Positions 25,336 through 35,127 of a stretch of 64,000 bases of DNA are shown here, in pieces. Under the pieces are notes generated by a model. It was not told the origin of the DNA, made no database searches, and saw only the letters and a program-made list of their open reading frames with translations. Each line of letters opens with the position of its first letter. Within the stretch, counting starts at the first letter, position 1. The stretch spans positions 6,852,501 to 6,916,500 of the forward strand of contig NZ_CP108462.1 of the NCBI RefSeq assembly GCF_036226365.1, written 5' to 3'. Source of the stretch: Streptomyces sp. NBC_01262. GTDB taxonomy: Bacteria; Actinomycetota; Actinomycetes; Streptomycetales; Streptomycetaceae. Position numbers and translations under genes: made by a program.

Positions 25336-25475
25336 CTCCGGCAGGGCCCTGACCTGCTGAAACGTTCTTCGTGAGGTGTTGGATCGTCAACCCTGCTCCA
25401 ACGGAAGCGAATCCGTTGCTCGCCGTGTTGATTCCTGAAGGTCCTCGGGATCGTCTAGTCATGCTGGCGACGCCC

Positions 25476-25575
25476 TGACCTGCACTGGAGTAAGCGATCA
25501 GGCCGGTCGCCTGTCGCGCGGCAGCTCTGTCTCAGCCCCCTTGACCAAGATCCAGTGGCCCGACAGTGGCCCGGA
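25476..25575 (+). repeat. About 100-bp scar-associated repeat, copy 1
   Basis: Begins TGACCTGC, contains GTAAGCGATCAGG and ends with ACCAAGATCCAGTGGCCCGA followed by CAGTGGCCCGGA. It lies 185 bp after scar B. Related copies occur 182 bp after scar C (33671-33771) and at 56243-56341. The paired GGGCC/GGCCC elements could be integrase arm sites. Confidence 0.6.
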
Positions 25576-25815
25576 GGGCGAAGGAGGCAACCGGCTCCGC
25601 AGCCTGCAGTCCACCTCGTGATCAATACCGGGAACGCGCCCTGGTGAGCAGAACTCCACCTGCATACCGGCGACCACCTTGCCCACAGCCGCATTTCACC
25701 CCTCGGTGGGCGCGACGTGCCGCGACGCCGCCAGGTCCTGTGCCGCCCGGCCGTACGCTGGAGGACGAGAAGCTCGCGAGACGCGGGCCAACTGGGCGGT
25801 AAACAGGGGGCTGGG

Positions 25816-26280
25816 GTGGACCAGGAGCAGGTGCGGGAGCTCGGGCGGCGGATCGTCGAGGCTGCGCGACCGGATGAGGCGGAGAACTTCGACACGGTCG
25901 CGGACGCCTGGTTCGAGGATCCGGAACGGTCCCGTACCGGGGACGCGGTACGGAACGATCCGACGGGCTCGGGAGTGGCGCAGCAGGTGGTGTTCCTGAC
26001 GCCGATCGCCCTCTACATAGCGGAACACGCGTTGGGGACGGTGACGGACGTGGTGATCACCTCCCTCGGAGGCAGGCTGTGGGGCAAGTTGCGGCGCAAG
26101 GGGCAGACGGTCGTGGAGTCCGCGCCTCCGTCGGTCACGCCGGGCCTGGAACTGGGGGTGATCCGAGAGCGTGCGCTGCAGGCGGCGATCCGGCGCGGTG
26201 TTACGGGCGCCGAGGCGGAGCGGCTGGCCGACGTCGTGGTCGAGGTCTTCGGGGACGGTGCGAGGCCGTCAGGTCAATAG
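25816..26280 (+). CDS. Hypothetical protein
   Basis: 154 residues from GTG 25816 (upstream in-frame ATG 25717 has poor support). An acidic N-terminal half includes DQEQVRELGRRIVEAARPDE. Then comes a weakly hydrophobic stretch VVFLTPIALYIAEHALGTVTDVV and a C-terminal helical region ALQAAIRRGVTGAEAERLAD. No family recognised. The gene ends inside the 3' end of the convergent M48 gene (12-nt tail-to-tail overlap). Confidence 0.6.
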   Translation: MDQEQVRELGRRIVEAARPDEAENFDTVADAWFEDPERSRTGDAVRNDPTGSGVAQQVVFLTPIALYIAEHALGTVTDVVITSLGGRLWGKLRRKGQTVVESAPPSVTPGLELGVIRERALQAAIRRGVTGAEAERLADVVVEVFGDGARPSGQ

Positions 26281-28911
26281 GACGTAGTGGCTGAACGCGA
26301 TCGTGCTCGCCGCCAGGCTGCCCATGACGAGGACGGCGAGCACCGTCGCGAGAGCCCGTCGCCGGGCGGGTGTACGAGCCGTCGGCGCGGATTTGCGGTC
26401 GCCCGCCTCTGCCGGGCCACCTGCCCCGGGGCCCGGGCGCCGCCGCAGGAGGGCGCCGGTCGTACGGGCCAGCAATACGGCGCACAGCCCGAGGGCGGTG
26501 CCTTGCACCGCGACGGTGGTGCCGGATATGCCGAAGAGCACGCCGTAGGTGGTCGGGTTGTTGGTCGCGCATGTCCAGGCCCTCGAACCGCACACGGCGA
26601 CGTACACCGGGGCGGGCATGACGAGGCCGGTCAGCCCGGCCGCGGTCAGCGCGGCCAGGAGCGCCGGGGACAGTCGGCCGCCGGTGGTCGAGTGCAGGGC
26701 GGTGATGAAGGCCGCCGCGCCGCAGCACGCGATACAGATCCACTCGGTGGTCATCATCAGGTACTCCAGGTCGTCGCCTCGGTGCGCGAGCAGTCCGGGG
26801 CCGCCCACGACGGCGCGCAGGACGATGACGTAGCCGAACGCGATGGCGACGGCGAGGCCTGCAGCAAGGAGGCCGGCGATCAGGGGTACCCGGAGCCGTG
26901 CCCGCACGGACGGTCGCCTGATCGGACGCGCGTCCGGGCCGAGGGCGGCGCGTGCCCAGGCGGGGGCCGTCGTCCGGGAGCGGCGGGCCGCCCCGGCCGC
27001 TACGTACAGCACCGGGAGCGCCATCAGGATGGCGCAACCCGGAAGTGCCGACAGGTAGTTCAGGGCTACGACCTGGGCCACCGTTGCCTCGGCCAGCGGC
27101 CAGTGCCGGATGAAGGCGGCCGGGGGTCCGGTCTGGACCCAGGTGATGCTGACGTTGCCATGGATCGCGAACCACGTGAAGAACACGGGGGCGGCCCCGA
27201 GCGTGCCGAGGATGACGCTCGCGGCGATTCCCCGCCGAAGTGATGAGCCGCTGACCGGAATCCAGGCGGCTGCCGCCTCCGCGGCCCACTGGAAGAGCGC
27301 GATGACGATGACGGCGAGGGTGAGCGAGGTCAGGACGACCACGATGACCGTGTTCGCCGCGCCGTCCCCGAAGACGCCCCACGTACCGGCGTTGGCGTAG
27401 ATGACGGACAGCGGCAGGGCAGCCAGCACACCCGTGGCCAGCGCGAGACCGGCCCGCCACGGTGCCGGCGGTTTCCCGCCGTGTGCCACGCCGAGCCGGG
27501 CCCGCCACATCGTGACGCAGGCCATGCCCGCGATCAGCAGCAGCGCGACCGCGGCGGCGGGCCCGAGGACCATCACCTGGGCGAGGATCACGGTGGCCGG
27601 TGTCCCGTTGACCAGCCGCATGAGGATCTCGATGAGCGGCGTGCCTTGCCCTCTGGGCGAGGTGAGGAAGGCGATCCATCCGCTGAAACCGAGATTGACC
27701 GCGATCAGCCCGATCGCCATGCCAGCTGCGAACATGGCCGTCGCGCCAGGTCTGTACAGCACCGCCGAGTTCCTCACGTCCCGTAACCGGCGTGCCGCCG
27801 AGGGGTGGTGGCCGACCGCTTCGGGCAGCCTCCCGCCGCGCTGCCAGGGGCCATGTCGCAGGAACGCGAGCACGGCGGCCGCGTCCGTCAGCGCGGCGCG
27901 TGCGTCGGCGTGGGTCTCGCGTACCCGCAGCACGGCGTTGCGCGTGAGATAGACCAAGCCCGTCAGCAGGACGAGCGAGAGTGCCGAGTGCGTGTCGGGG
28001 AGGCGGGCTCGGAGGTGGTACGCCCCCGGGTCGGCCGGGTGCAGGAAGACACCGGGTGCGAAGAAAGCGGCCAGGAACGGCACCACGACGAGGACGAGAT
28101 ACGCACGCCACGCTGCGTACGTCAGGTAGGTCGGGCGGTTGTCGCGGTTGGTGAGATGCGCGAGCTCGTGCAGCACGGTGCCGTCGAACGCCGCGGGGTC
28201 GGTGCGGTGCAGCTTGAGCAGGCCCAGGTGGAGTATCAGGTACGTGCGCCGCTGGTAGCCGAAGGCCCGTGCCCCGGTGTCCTTTGCGTACGGATTCAGG
28301 TGGCACCGCGGCCGTCGGCGTGCCTCCAGCCCGATGCGTTCGGCGAGTTGCTCCACCCGTGCCGCCACCGCCGCCTGGTCGGGATAATTGTCCCGCAGCA
28401 GATGGAGCCCCCGTCGGCTCAGCCGGGGCGCTCTGCGCCACAGCCGGACGGGCGACCACCGCGAGCCTTCGCCCGGGCCGGGGTGGACGGCGTGGAGGAT
28501 GCACCACGGCGTCACGGCGTAGGCGAGCATCATGGCGACGACCACCAGGAGCGTGCCCGTCAGCGACCACAGGGTGATCGAGCTCAGATAGGGAGCGGTG
28601 CAGCGCAGCACGACCGTGGTGTCGGTCATCGGGCTCGTCCCCTTGGCAACGCCGGGCAGCCGCACCGTCTTCATGCACGCGGCGGCACGGGTTTCGGCTT
28701 CGGTGTGCACCAGCAGGGCCATATAGCCGTAAAGAGAGCCGGTACTGGCGAGCACGGCGAGCACCAGACTCGCGAAGCGCAGCGTCGTGGCGGACGGCAC
28801 GACATCGGGGCCCGTGAGCAGTCTTCGGCGCCACTGATCGGTGTCGACGCCGGGGCCGGGGCCGGGCGGGTCCGCCGCGTCCGCTCCCGCGGGGGACGCC
28901 GTCCCGGTCAC
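26269..28911 (-). CDS. Large multi-pass membrane protein with M48 metalloprotease domain
   Basis: 880 residues. Near residue 255 lies the zinc-protease motif TVLHELAHLTNRD (HExxH), preceded by two membrane helices and the line HLNPYAKDTGARAFGYQRRT. This is the HtpX/Ste24 (M48) layout. After it come about twelve further membrane helices in pairs, unusual for the family, which normally has 280-420 residues. The start is GTG 28911, overlapping the lipoprotein stop as GTGA, so the pair is translationally coupled. Likely an envelope quality-control or signalling protease; the long C-terminal membrane region is of unknown role. Confidence 0.82.
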   Translation of the reverse strand: MTGTASPAGADAADPPGPGPGVDTDQWRRRLLTGPDVVPSATTLRFASLVLAVLASTGSLYGYMALLVHTEAETRAAACMKTVRLPGVAKGTSPMTDTTVVLRCTAPYLSSITLWSLTGTLLVVVAMMLAYAVTPWCILHAVHPGPGEGSRWSPVRLWRRAPRLSRRGLHLLRDNYPDQAAVAARVEQLAERIGLEARRRPRCHLNPYAKDTGARAFGYQRRTYLILHLGLLKLHRTDPAAFDGTVLHELAHLTNRDNRPTYLTYAAWRAYLVLVVVPFLAAFFAPGVFLHPADPGAYHLRARLPDTHSALSLVLLTGLVYLTRNAVLRVRETHADARAALTDAAAVLAFLRHGPWQRGGRLPEAVGHHPSAARRLRDVRNSAVLYRPGATAMFAAGMAIGLIAVNLGFSGWIAFLTSPRGQGTPLIEILMRLVNGTPATVILAQVMVLGPAAAVALLLIAGMACVTMWRARLGVAHGGKPPAPWRAGLALATGVLAALPLSVIYANAGTWGVFGDGAANTVIVVVLTSLTLAVIVIALFQWAAEAAAAWIPVSGSSLRRGIAASVILGTLGAAPVFFTWFAIHGNVSITWVQTGPPAAFIRHWPLAEATVAQVVALNYLSALPGCAILMALPVLYVAAGAARRSRTTAPAWARAALGPDARPIRRPSVRARLRVPLIAGLLAAGLAVAIAFGYVIVLRAVVGGPGLLAHRGDDLEYLMMTTEWICIACCGAAAFITALHSTTGGRLSPALLAALTAAGLTGLVMPAPVYVAVCGSRAWTCATNNPTTYGVLFGISGTTVAVQGTALGLCAVLLARTTGALLRRRPGPGAGGPAEAGDRKSAPTARTPARRRALATVLAVLVMGSLAASTIAFSHYVLLT

Positions 28912-29791
28912 CACCGGGCCGCAACCTTCTTGTACGCGGTGTTGGCGGTATCCCGGGTGAGGCCGGTGTCGACCGCGAGTCCGACGTGCGAGACGACGAT
29001 CACCGTGCTGCCGTGCTGGATCGCGCGGACGTCCGCGTACAACGTCACGCCCAGCTGGGTGATGACGCCGGTGAATTGGGTGGTGGTCGACCGGTCGCCG
29101 GTGGCAGGCAGCGACAGCGCCGCGGCCGTGAAGGAGACGTCGTATCCGGCGACCTTGCCCGTGAAGGAGCTGCAAGCCGTAGGCATCCCCCGTACTGCTT
29201 CATTGCCTTGGCCGCGCCGCCGGCGGTGTACTGCAGCAGCGTCTCGCTGAGCGAAGTACCCGAGGCGTCGGCGAACACCACGCTGGCCGACGCACGTGCA
29301 CCCGGTGGGTCCGTGGCCAGCGGAGCGCAACCGGACAACGAGGAGTCGCCCGACCCGGACGGCGGCCCGCTCTGCTTCGAGAAACCCGATGGCACGTCAC
29401 TGACCGTCAACAGTGCCGCCTTCAGATCACCGGCCGACGGCGCGGGCGTGGCTGCCGGAGCCGTGGTGGTGCGGTGCGTCGGCTTCGGGGTGGCCGAGGC
29501 GCTCTTCGTCGCCGCCGTCGATAACGCGCTGGCGGACGGCCGTGTACTGGCCGGAGCCGTGCCGCTCGCCGGGCTCTTCCCCGACGACGAGGGAGACGGC
29601 GACGCGGACGGAGACGCGGACAGTGACGCCACGCCAGAGGTGCTGGCCGTCGGCGAGGCCGTGGCGACAGCCGTCGGCGCACTCGTGACCTGCGCCTTGT
29701 TGTCGCTTCCGGAGCCGCACGCGGTGACACCGACCCCCAGGGCCAATGCCATTGCGGCAGCTCTGATGACACGTCGAACGGAAAGTCTCAT
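28908..29791 (-). pseudogene. Lipoprotein gene with a single-base frameshift
   Basis: ATG 29791 after AGGGGGGATC encodes a lipoprotein signal, MRLSVRRVIRAAAMALALGV followed by GVTACGSGSD. A long Ser/Thr/Pro/Ala linker and a globular domain (DLKAALLTVSDVPSGFSKQ) follow. The frame changes inside a run of five G (plus strand C, 29187-29191). One added base restores continuity as KQYGGMPTACSSFTGKVAGY and a complete C-terminus ending TAYKKVAARW. The stop overlaps the M48 start (GTGA), so the gene was recently intact. Either a recent mutation or a sequencing error. Confidence 0.75.
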
Positions 29792-30608
29792 GATCCCCCC
29801 TGGACCGTATCCACCCCCCCCGGTGGATACGGCGGCCAACTGGCCTGAACGCGCCTCCCGGCCCGCCGTATAGCCATGGAGGTACCCGCGGCGCAGGCGC
29901 CCCAACCGGTATCACGGGATTTCATGTGACATGAAGTCAGATCATGCGGTCTGGCAGCGGCTCTCAGAGGGCATGCCTGGTCGATGAATTCGTCGGCAAC
30001 TGACACCGGGCGTTCTGTCGGCGCGGCAGCGCAAGGCGCTTGCTCCCGGGCGACGGCCCGTTGCCAACGGCTTCCTGCTCACCCGCCTCCACGGGCGAGA
30101 TCCGGGTCCGTGACGCCGTCGCCCCGTCGTGCAAGCGGCCTGGCCGTCAGCTCCGCGGTCGAACTAAATCTCACCAACCCCGAATTCCCCGGCGCCGACG
30201 GCTCGGTGTACTTCAACAGCGGGGACACCATCGGCCTCACCCAGGAGCAGACTGCTTGCAGCCTCGCCGCCGACCCCCGCGGCTACGGCAACCCCGCTGC
30301 CGGCCGGTGCAATCTCATCGCCACCACCGCCGTCGAGGCTGACCTTGTCGTCGGCTCCCCGGACGGCCTCACCGTCCTCGCCGTCCGCTATGCCCCACCA
30401 CCCACACCGTCGGTGCCCCTTCGCCCCCGTCCTCATCCTGGACGAGGGCGGCCTGACTACCCGTACGAAGGCCTAACGGCGTTGTCGGCTATTGGAGATC
30501 GGGGTCGGAGTCGTGTGGCTGGGGATCCGAGGCGCTAACTGGGGATGGTGGTTCGGCCGCTGGTGAACGCCGATCCTCCGGCAGGACCCGTCCGCATATC
30601 CTCCGGAC
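29792..30608. other. Intergenic with a probable gene fragment
   Basis: No complete gene. A plus-strand frame (29984-30538) has strong third-position GC only around 30150-30400, reading SSAVELNLTNPEFPGADGSV, then YFNSGDTIGLTQEQTACSLA. It lacks a convincing start and changes character after about 30420, so it is best seen as a fragment of an unknown gene. Confidence 0.35.
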
Positions 30609-31316
30609 ATGGTTGATCAACGCTCGGTCGATGTTGGCGGGGTCCGGCTGGCCTATCAGACGTGGGGTCCGCCGGATGCTCCGCCGCTCGTCCTGTTGCA
30701 CGCGCTGGGCGAGGATGCCACCGACTGGGAGGCGGTTGTGCCCGCCCTCGCCCGGCGTCGACGGGTGTATGCCCTCGATCTGCGCGGTCACGGCCGAAGC
30801 GACTGGCCGGGGGACTACTCGCTCGAACTCATGCAGGCCGATGTGCTCCGGTTTATGGACGCACGGGGACTTGGCCCAGTGGATCTGATCGGGCACTCCA
30901 TGGGCGGGATCGTGGCCTATTTGCTTGCGCAGGAACATCCGCACCGGGTGAGTCGGCTCATCCTGGAGGACGTTCCAATCCCGCGTCCCCGGGGCCAGAC
31001 CACCCCGACCAGGCCGGAGGGCGCTCTGACCTTCGACTGGGAGATGGTGCTGGCTGTCAGGCGGCAGATCGATGTGCCTGACGCCAGGTGGCTGGAGCGA
31101 CTCAGCCAGATCACCGCCAAGACCCTCGTGCTCGCTGGCGGCCCGCTCAGCCATGTTCCCCAGGATGGCGTCGCCGAGCTGGCCCGCCGCATCCCCGGAG
31201 GGCGAGTGGTCACCATCCCGGTTGGACACCTGATCCACCACGCAGCGCCGGAGGCGTTCACTGAGACGGCTTCGGCGTTCCTGCAGGAGAACTTCCGTCC
31301 TGCCCGCCAGCCATGA
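30609..31316 (+). CDS. Alpha/beta hydrolase
   Basis: 235 residues. The oxyanion strand PLVLLHALGEDATDWEAVV, the nucleophile elbow DLIGHSMGGIVAYLLAQEHP (Ser), and the late His in IPVGHLIHHAAPEAF are in family order; the acidic residue is probably in the LVLAGGPLSHVPQDG strand region. No lid-type insertion is evident. A small soluble serine hydrolase; the substrate is unknown. The ribosome site is weak. It stands between degraded regions. Confidence 0.87.
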   Translation: MVDQRSVDVGGVRLAYQTWGPPDAPPLVLLHALGEDATDWEAVVPALARRRRVYALDLRGHGRSDWPGDYSLELMQADVLRFMDARGLGPVDLIGHSMGGIVAYLLAQEHPHRVSRLILEDVPIPRPRGQTTPTRPEGALTFDWEMVLAVRRQIDVPDARWLERLSQITAKTLVLAGGPLSHVPQDGVAELARRIPGGRVVTIPVGHLIHHAAPEAFTETASAFLQENFRPARQP

Positions 31317-31377
31317 GCGCGGTCATAGGCCGTGACGTGCGGACGGCCGCGCGGGTTCTTCGAGTGCGACTAAGAAG

Positions 31378-32343
31378 TGGGCCTATGCAGCCTTGTCCCA
31401 AGCTTCCTTGACCGGTGTCTCGCGTGCACATCTCGGCGGTTTGATCGAGGAGTTGGCCGGGCCGTGGCAAGCCCGGCGGGAGTCGGCATTGCATTAACGG
31501 CGGGGCGGGAAGCGTCACCATGTCGCCGGGGCGGGTCGCAAGCACGAGCTGGTGTTCACCGACCGGGTGCTGGTCGCGCTGGTCCACCTGCGTACTTAGC
31601 TCCCGCACGCCGCGCTTGCCGAGTTGTACGGGGTCGGCCGCTCCACCGTCAGCGAGGCCATCGGCGAGGTCCGCCCGCTGCTCGCCGACCGCGGCTTCGC
31701 CATTCCCGACCAGCCTGGACTGCGCCTGCGGACGGTGGCCGACGTGTTCGCCTACGCCGATGCGGAGGGCGTGACCGTGCGGATCGACGGGACCGAGACC
31801 CAGGTCCGCCGCCCGCAGGCCCACCGGCCAGGCCGCTGCGCGTTCGTCTCGGGCAAGAAGAAGCAGAACACCATGAAGACCACCACGATCAGCGATGGCC
31901 AGGGCCGCACCCTGTGGTCCGGTGCCGACCGGGCCGGAAGAATGCACGATCAAACCGCGATGCGCACCGAGGGCATCGCCGAGCAGTTCCGCCTCCACCC
32001 GGACGTGAAAGCCGAGGTGGATGAGGGCTACCGGGGTCTGGCGAACGAGTTCCCCGAACAGGTCAGTGCGCCGCCGAAGAAGCCGAAGGAAGACGCCCCG
32101 CTCGGTGACCAGTACGCCTGGCGTGAGCAACGGCACCGCCAGTCCTCGGCGCGGATCTGTGTCGAACACGCCAACGCCGAGCACAAGCAGTGGCGCTCGC
32201 TGCAACGTTTCCTCGGCCGCCGCGAGCACTACGCGGCCACGCACCGAGCCGTCGCCGGCCTGGTCTCCGACCGAGCCGCCCAGCGCCCCACCCGGCGCAA
32301 ACCGAGCACCGAACTCGTGCCCGTCAGCTCGATGACCTGCTGA
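31378..32343 (+). pseudogene. DDE transposase with two in-frame stop codons
   Basis: One frame reads WAYAALSQASLTGVSRAHLG through an in-frame TAA at 31495-31497. It continues HELVFTDRVLVALVHLRT to a TAG at 31597-31599, then stays open for 240 residues (YGVGRSTVSEAIGEVRPLL ... VRIDGTETQVRRP ... VDEGYRGLANEF) to the end. The C-terminal half has DDE_Tnp_4/IS5-group features. The two nonsense codons and the unclear start make it inactive. Ends of the IS could not be defined. Confidence 0.8.
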
Positions 32344-32490
32344 ATCACCCATCAGCCGAACCCTCAGGTCATCACGCCTCAACATCAATAGCCGGCAACG
32401 TCGTAAGCACTGTCTTCGGCTGTGATCAAAGACGGGTTCCGGCCCCGGGGGCGAGTCGCCGATCGCGCTCCAGCAGCCGGCCTGGCTTGC

Positions 32491-32898
32491 CTACTTGAGG
32501 TCGATCATCCGGACGGGCTGGCCGGTGGTGCGGGCGATTGTTTCGAAGTCGTGGTCAAAGTGCAGCAGCGCCAGGCCGGATTGCTCGGCGACCGCGGCCA
32601 GGAGGAGGTCGACCGTCCCGGCGCTGCGGTGCTCGCCCTTGGCGGTGAGCTGTTCTTGTACGACCCGGGCACGGCGGTAGACGCCCTCCGGCATGGGACA
32701 CCAGGTGAACTGGGAAAGACGCTCCTGGACGGTCTTGCGGTCCTTGACGGATCGGGCGGAGTAGAGCAGTTCCAGCTCGGTCAGATCGCACAGTGCGACG
32801 AGGCCGGCGCCGATGCGCCGTTCCCAGTCCTCGGTGGCCTGGCGCAGGAGGACGCGCGCCAGAGCGGAAGTGTCGATGAGGTGGTCGGCGACACTCAC
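32491..32898 (-). CDS. vapC: VapC-type PIN-domain toxin
   Basis: 135 residues. The PIN acidic residues are visible: DHLIDTSALARVL (Asp), LTELELLYSARS (Glu), AGTVDLLLAAVAE (Asp) and LLHFDHDFETIA (Asp). VapC toxins are Mg-dependent RNases that cleave tRNA or rRNA when freed from VapB. It overlaps the antitoxin gene by 4 nt. The pair sits about 400 bp left of scar C, a position suited to stabilising an integrated segment. Confidence 0.92.
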   Translation of the reverse strand: MSVADHLIDTSALARVLLRQATEDWERRIGAGLVALCDLTELELLYSARSVKDRKTVQERLSQFTWCPMPEGVYRRARVVQEQLTAKGEHRSAGTVDLLLAAVAEQSGLALLHFDHDFETIARTTGQPVRMIDLK

Positions 32899-33122
32899 AG
32901 AGCGGGCCTGCCTCGGTAGTTGCGCTTATCGAGGAGGAGTTCCACGTCCAGCGCGCCGTCTTCTGCCAAGTCCTGCAGTTCGTGCAGGGCTCGCAGGCGG
33001 CGGTTCCGGTCGACGATCTCACGTAGTGCGGTGTTGATGGTGTCGCGTTTGGTGGTGGTGCCGAGTTCCTTGGCGGCCGCTTCGAGTGCTTCGTCGTCGA
33101 GGTCGATGACGGTTCGGCTCAT
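32895..33122 (-). CDS. vapB: VapB-type antitoxin
   Basis: 75 residues from ATG 33122 with AGGAGGTGGGGAAC upstream. N-terminal MSRTVIDLDDEALEAAAKEL and TTTKRDTINTALREIV form the ribbon-helix-helix (VapB/DUF2191) DNA-binding part; the C-terminus is the toxin-binding tail. The palindrome upstream (33153-33166) is the probable self-operator. Confidence 0.92.
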   Translation of the reverse strand: MSRTVIDLDDEALEAAAKELGTTTKRDTINTALREIVDRNRRLRALHELQDLAEDGALDVELLLDKRNYRGRPAL

Positions 33123-33152
33123 GTTCCCCACCTCCTGATGTACCTGCTGGAG

Positions 33153-33166
33153 TGTATCAGTATACA
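33153..33166. promoter_or_regulatory. Probable VapB operator
   Basis: TGTATCAGTATACA has perfect 5-bp arms (TGTAT/ATACA) in an AT-rich island 31 nt upstream of the vapB start. A related TGTAT...ATACA palindrome precedes the second vapBC pair. Confidence 0.6.
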
Positions 33167-33488
33167 TGATCGACTATATCGACCGGTCGGCTGTGGATTC
33201 GGTTGCCGGATCCTTCGGTAGGGCGCTCCGCTGATCGCGACTTCGATGAGGTGGCCCTCGCGCGGTGGTGACCTGCGTTGTCACACTCCGGGATGCTCTC
33301 CCCGCTCATCGCTCGTCCTGCTCAAGGGCGGCTCGGCGGCCTCAGGTGGCCAGCCGGTGTCCCAAGTGGCCCGCAAGTGGGCGGAAGGACCGGGAAGGAT
33401 CGGGGTTGATCGATGCAGAAAAACTGCTCTGACCTGCGAGAACGAGAAGCGTAGGGAAGGATCGGGAAGATCACGGACGATCGTCAAA

Positions 33489-33595
33489 GGACTCATAATC
33501 CGTCGGTCGTGGGTTCGAGTCCCACCCGCCCCACTCCGGCAGTGTCCTGACCTGCGGAAACGTTCCTCGTGGGGTGTCGGATCGTCAACTTTGCC
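33489..33595 (+). repeat. tRNA(CAU) 3'-end scar, copy C, with extended repeat
   Basis: The 45-nt core (33489-33533) plus 62 bp of flank are identical over 107 bp to copy D at 43723-43829. Beyond this C continues 'tgaacgggctgaatccgctg', which A, B and E also keep in some form and D lacks. C and D bracket the aldoxime/nitrile cassette as direct repeats. Confidence 0.9.
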
Positions 33596-34195
33596 TGAAC
33601 GGGCTGAATCCGCTGCGAGCGTCGTTGGAACCGTGCGCACGCCGCGCCGCTCGGAAGGCCCCGACCCCTTCTGACCTGCGGCGGAGTGGGCGGTCAAGGT
33701 TGTCGCCGGCTACCGGGGTGCGCTGCCTTCGAGCTCGGAACGAAGGTTGAGGGACCAAGCAGGGACCAGGACGGCGCGGACGTAGCTGTGCCGACGGGGT
33801 CTTGGCGCTGGTCGTTTTCCCATTCGCCTGCTGCGGGGCACGGGGTTGCCCTCCGCGCCAGGGCCGGTTGAGTACCGGGCGCAGCAGCGGAGGCGGCGCA
33901 GATGCGGGCGCGTCTGGTGCGCCGGCAGGGATCGGATGACGTCGGCTGCTGCCTGTGCTGTGGGCGGACTGCCGTCTTCGCGCCGCTCGATCCTCGATGT
34001 CGGCGGCGGCGCGCGTGCCTCTACCGGAACTTGAGTTGGCGGTAGCAGGTGACCGCCGCGAGTGCGTCCTGGCGATGGCACCCGAGCCCACACCATCGCC
34101 GCGCATCCTGAGCCTTTCCGTACGCAACCAACCAGCTGGTCGTCACCGACGCCGACACCCGCCACACCGCGAGCGTTGGCCTGCACCGCCAACGC
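33596..34195. other. Non-coding scar-associated region
   Basis: No gene. 33671-33771 is copy 2 of the roughly 100-bp repeat (TGACCTGCGGCGGAGTGGGC ... AGGGACCAAGCAGGGACCAG). The similarity with the region after 56243 continues to about 34000: both read 'gttgagtac' at about 33867 and 56439, and 'ggctgctgcc'/'ggctgttgcc' at about 33943 and 56507. Confidence 0.55.
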
Positions 34196-34945
34196 TCAAC
34201 ACGTGCTCGCCGACCACAGAGAGTCGAACAGGCCGGACTGGAGCTCGGCGTACTCGCGGCTGTCGATCATCATGGCGAAGTTCTCCCGTCGTGAGGAGAT
34301 CACTGCCACCGAGTCCGAGCCGATGATCATCGTCATCGTGAAGACATGCGCCGGCGGGGCGAAGCGCACGTCGCGCAGGTCCTGCTCATGTGACGGCCAG
34401 AGATCCTCGGTTTCCTTCTCGGGGGATCGGACCACATTGAGGGTGATGCCGAGATCGCGGCGCTTGGCGATGTACTCCTCCATCGTCTGCCGACCCGGAA
34501 CCTGCAGCAGGTCCATCATCGACAGGATCCCCTTCAGCGGGACACCCCACGTCAGCGTCTCCCACAGAGCGGCTGTGATGCCGGTCTGGCCTTCGAGGTA
34601 ACGCACGCGCGGTCTGGACGTCTCGGTGCTCATGACGGCCTTGAGGCGTGGAACGAGCTCCCGCAGTACGTTTCCCCGTGCCTGCCACTCGGTGAGGAAC
34701 TGCTCGGGGTCCGTGGCGCGGAGCACGCCGCGGCCACGGCCTGCCCGCTCTCCTGTGGGTCCGATCTCGGTGACCGTGACCAGCCCTCGCTGAGTCAGCC
34801 TGCGCACAACGTCGTACGCGTTCGTCCGGCTGACCTGGGCCGCCTGGGCGGCCTGGGCAACCGTCGGTTGACCGAGGGCGAGGATGGCGAGGTACAGCTG
34901 GGCCTCCTTCGGGTCCAGCCCTGCCTGCTCGAGTTCCTCTCGCAT
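34196..34945 (-). CDS. TrmB family transcriptional regulator
   Basis: 249 residues. The N-terminal winged helix is LDPKEAQLYLAILALGQPTV with AQVSRTNAYDVVRRLTQRGLV. The C-terminal TrmB sensor-like region follows (RVRYLEGQTGITAALWETLT, IIGSDSVAVISSRRENFAMM). Divergent from the nitrilase gene, with a 182-bp spacer that contains the palindrome GTCGA-CGGATC-TCGAC. It is the likely regulator of the whole aldoxime/nitrile cassette; TrmB proteins usually sense a pathway-related ligand. Confidence 0.88.
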   Translation of the reverse strand: MREELEQAGLDPKEAQLYLAILALGQPTVAQAAQAAQVSRTNAYDVVRRLTQRGLVTVTEIGPTGERAGRGRGVLRATDPEQFLTEWQARGNVLRELVPRLKAVMSTETSRPRVRYLEGQTGITAALWETLTWGVPLKGILSMMDLLQVPGRQTMEEYIAKRRDLGITLNVVRSPEKETEDLWPSHEQDLRDVRFAPPAHVFTMTMIIGSDSVAVISSRRENFAMMIDSREYAELQSGLFDSLWSASTC

Positions 34946-34965
34946 GCTTTCCCCCCTTTCCTATT

Positions 34966-34981
34966 GTCGACGGATCTCGAC
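34966..34981. promoter_or_regulatory. Candidate TrmB operator
   Basis: GTCGACGGATCTCGAC has 5-bp inverted arms 21 nt upstream of the regulator start. Further TCGA-rich half-sites (ATCGACATCGAGA near 35057, CTCGACAC near 35087) lie before the nitrilase start. An AT-rich patch (ctatatcaaaa) adjoins it. Confidence 0.45.
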
Positions 34982-35127
34982 TATATCAAAAGGCGACTTT
35001 CGTGACATGGATGTGTCCTTACGTGCTGGTACGGGTGCTAGCTTTATCGACATCGAGAGCGCGGACCCACGCTATGTCAGATCTTCTCGACACATTGATT
35101 TAACACGCGATCGGCCAGGGAGCTGAT

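Noticed and set aside
26201..28924. Arg-rich minus-strand frame overlapping the M48 gene
   Set aside because: Frame shadow; the alternative frame has membrane helices, HExxH and start/stop coupling.
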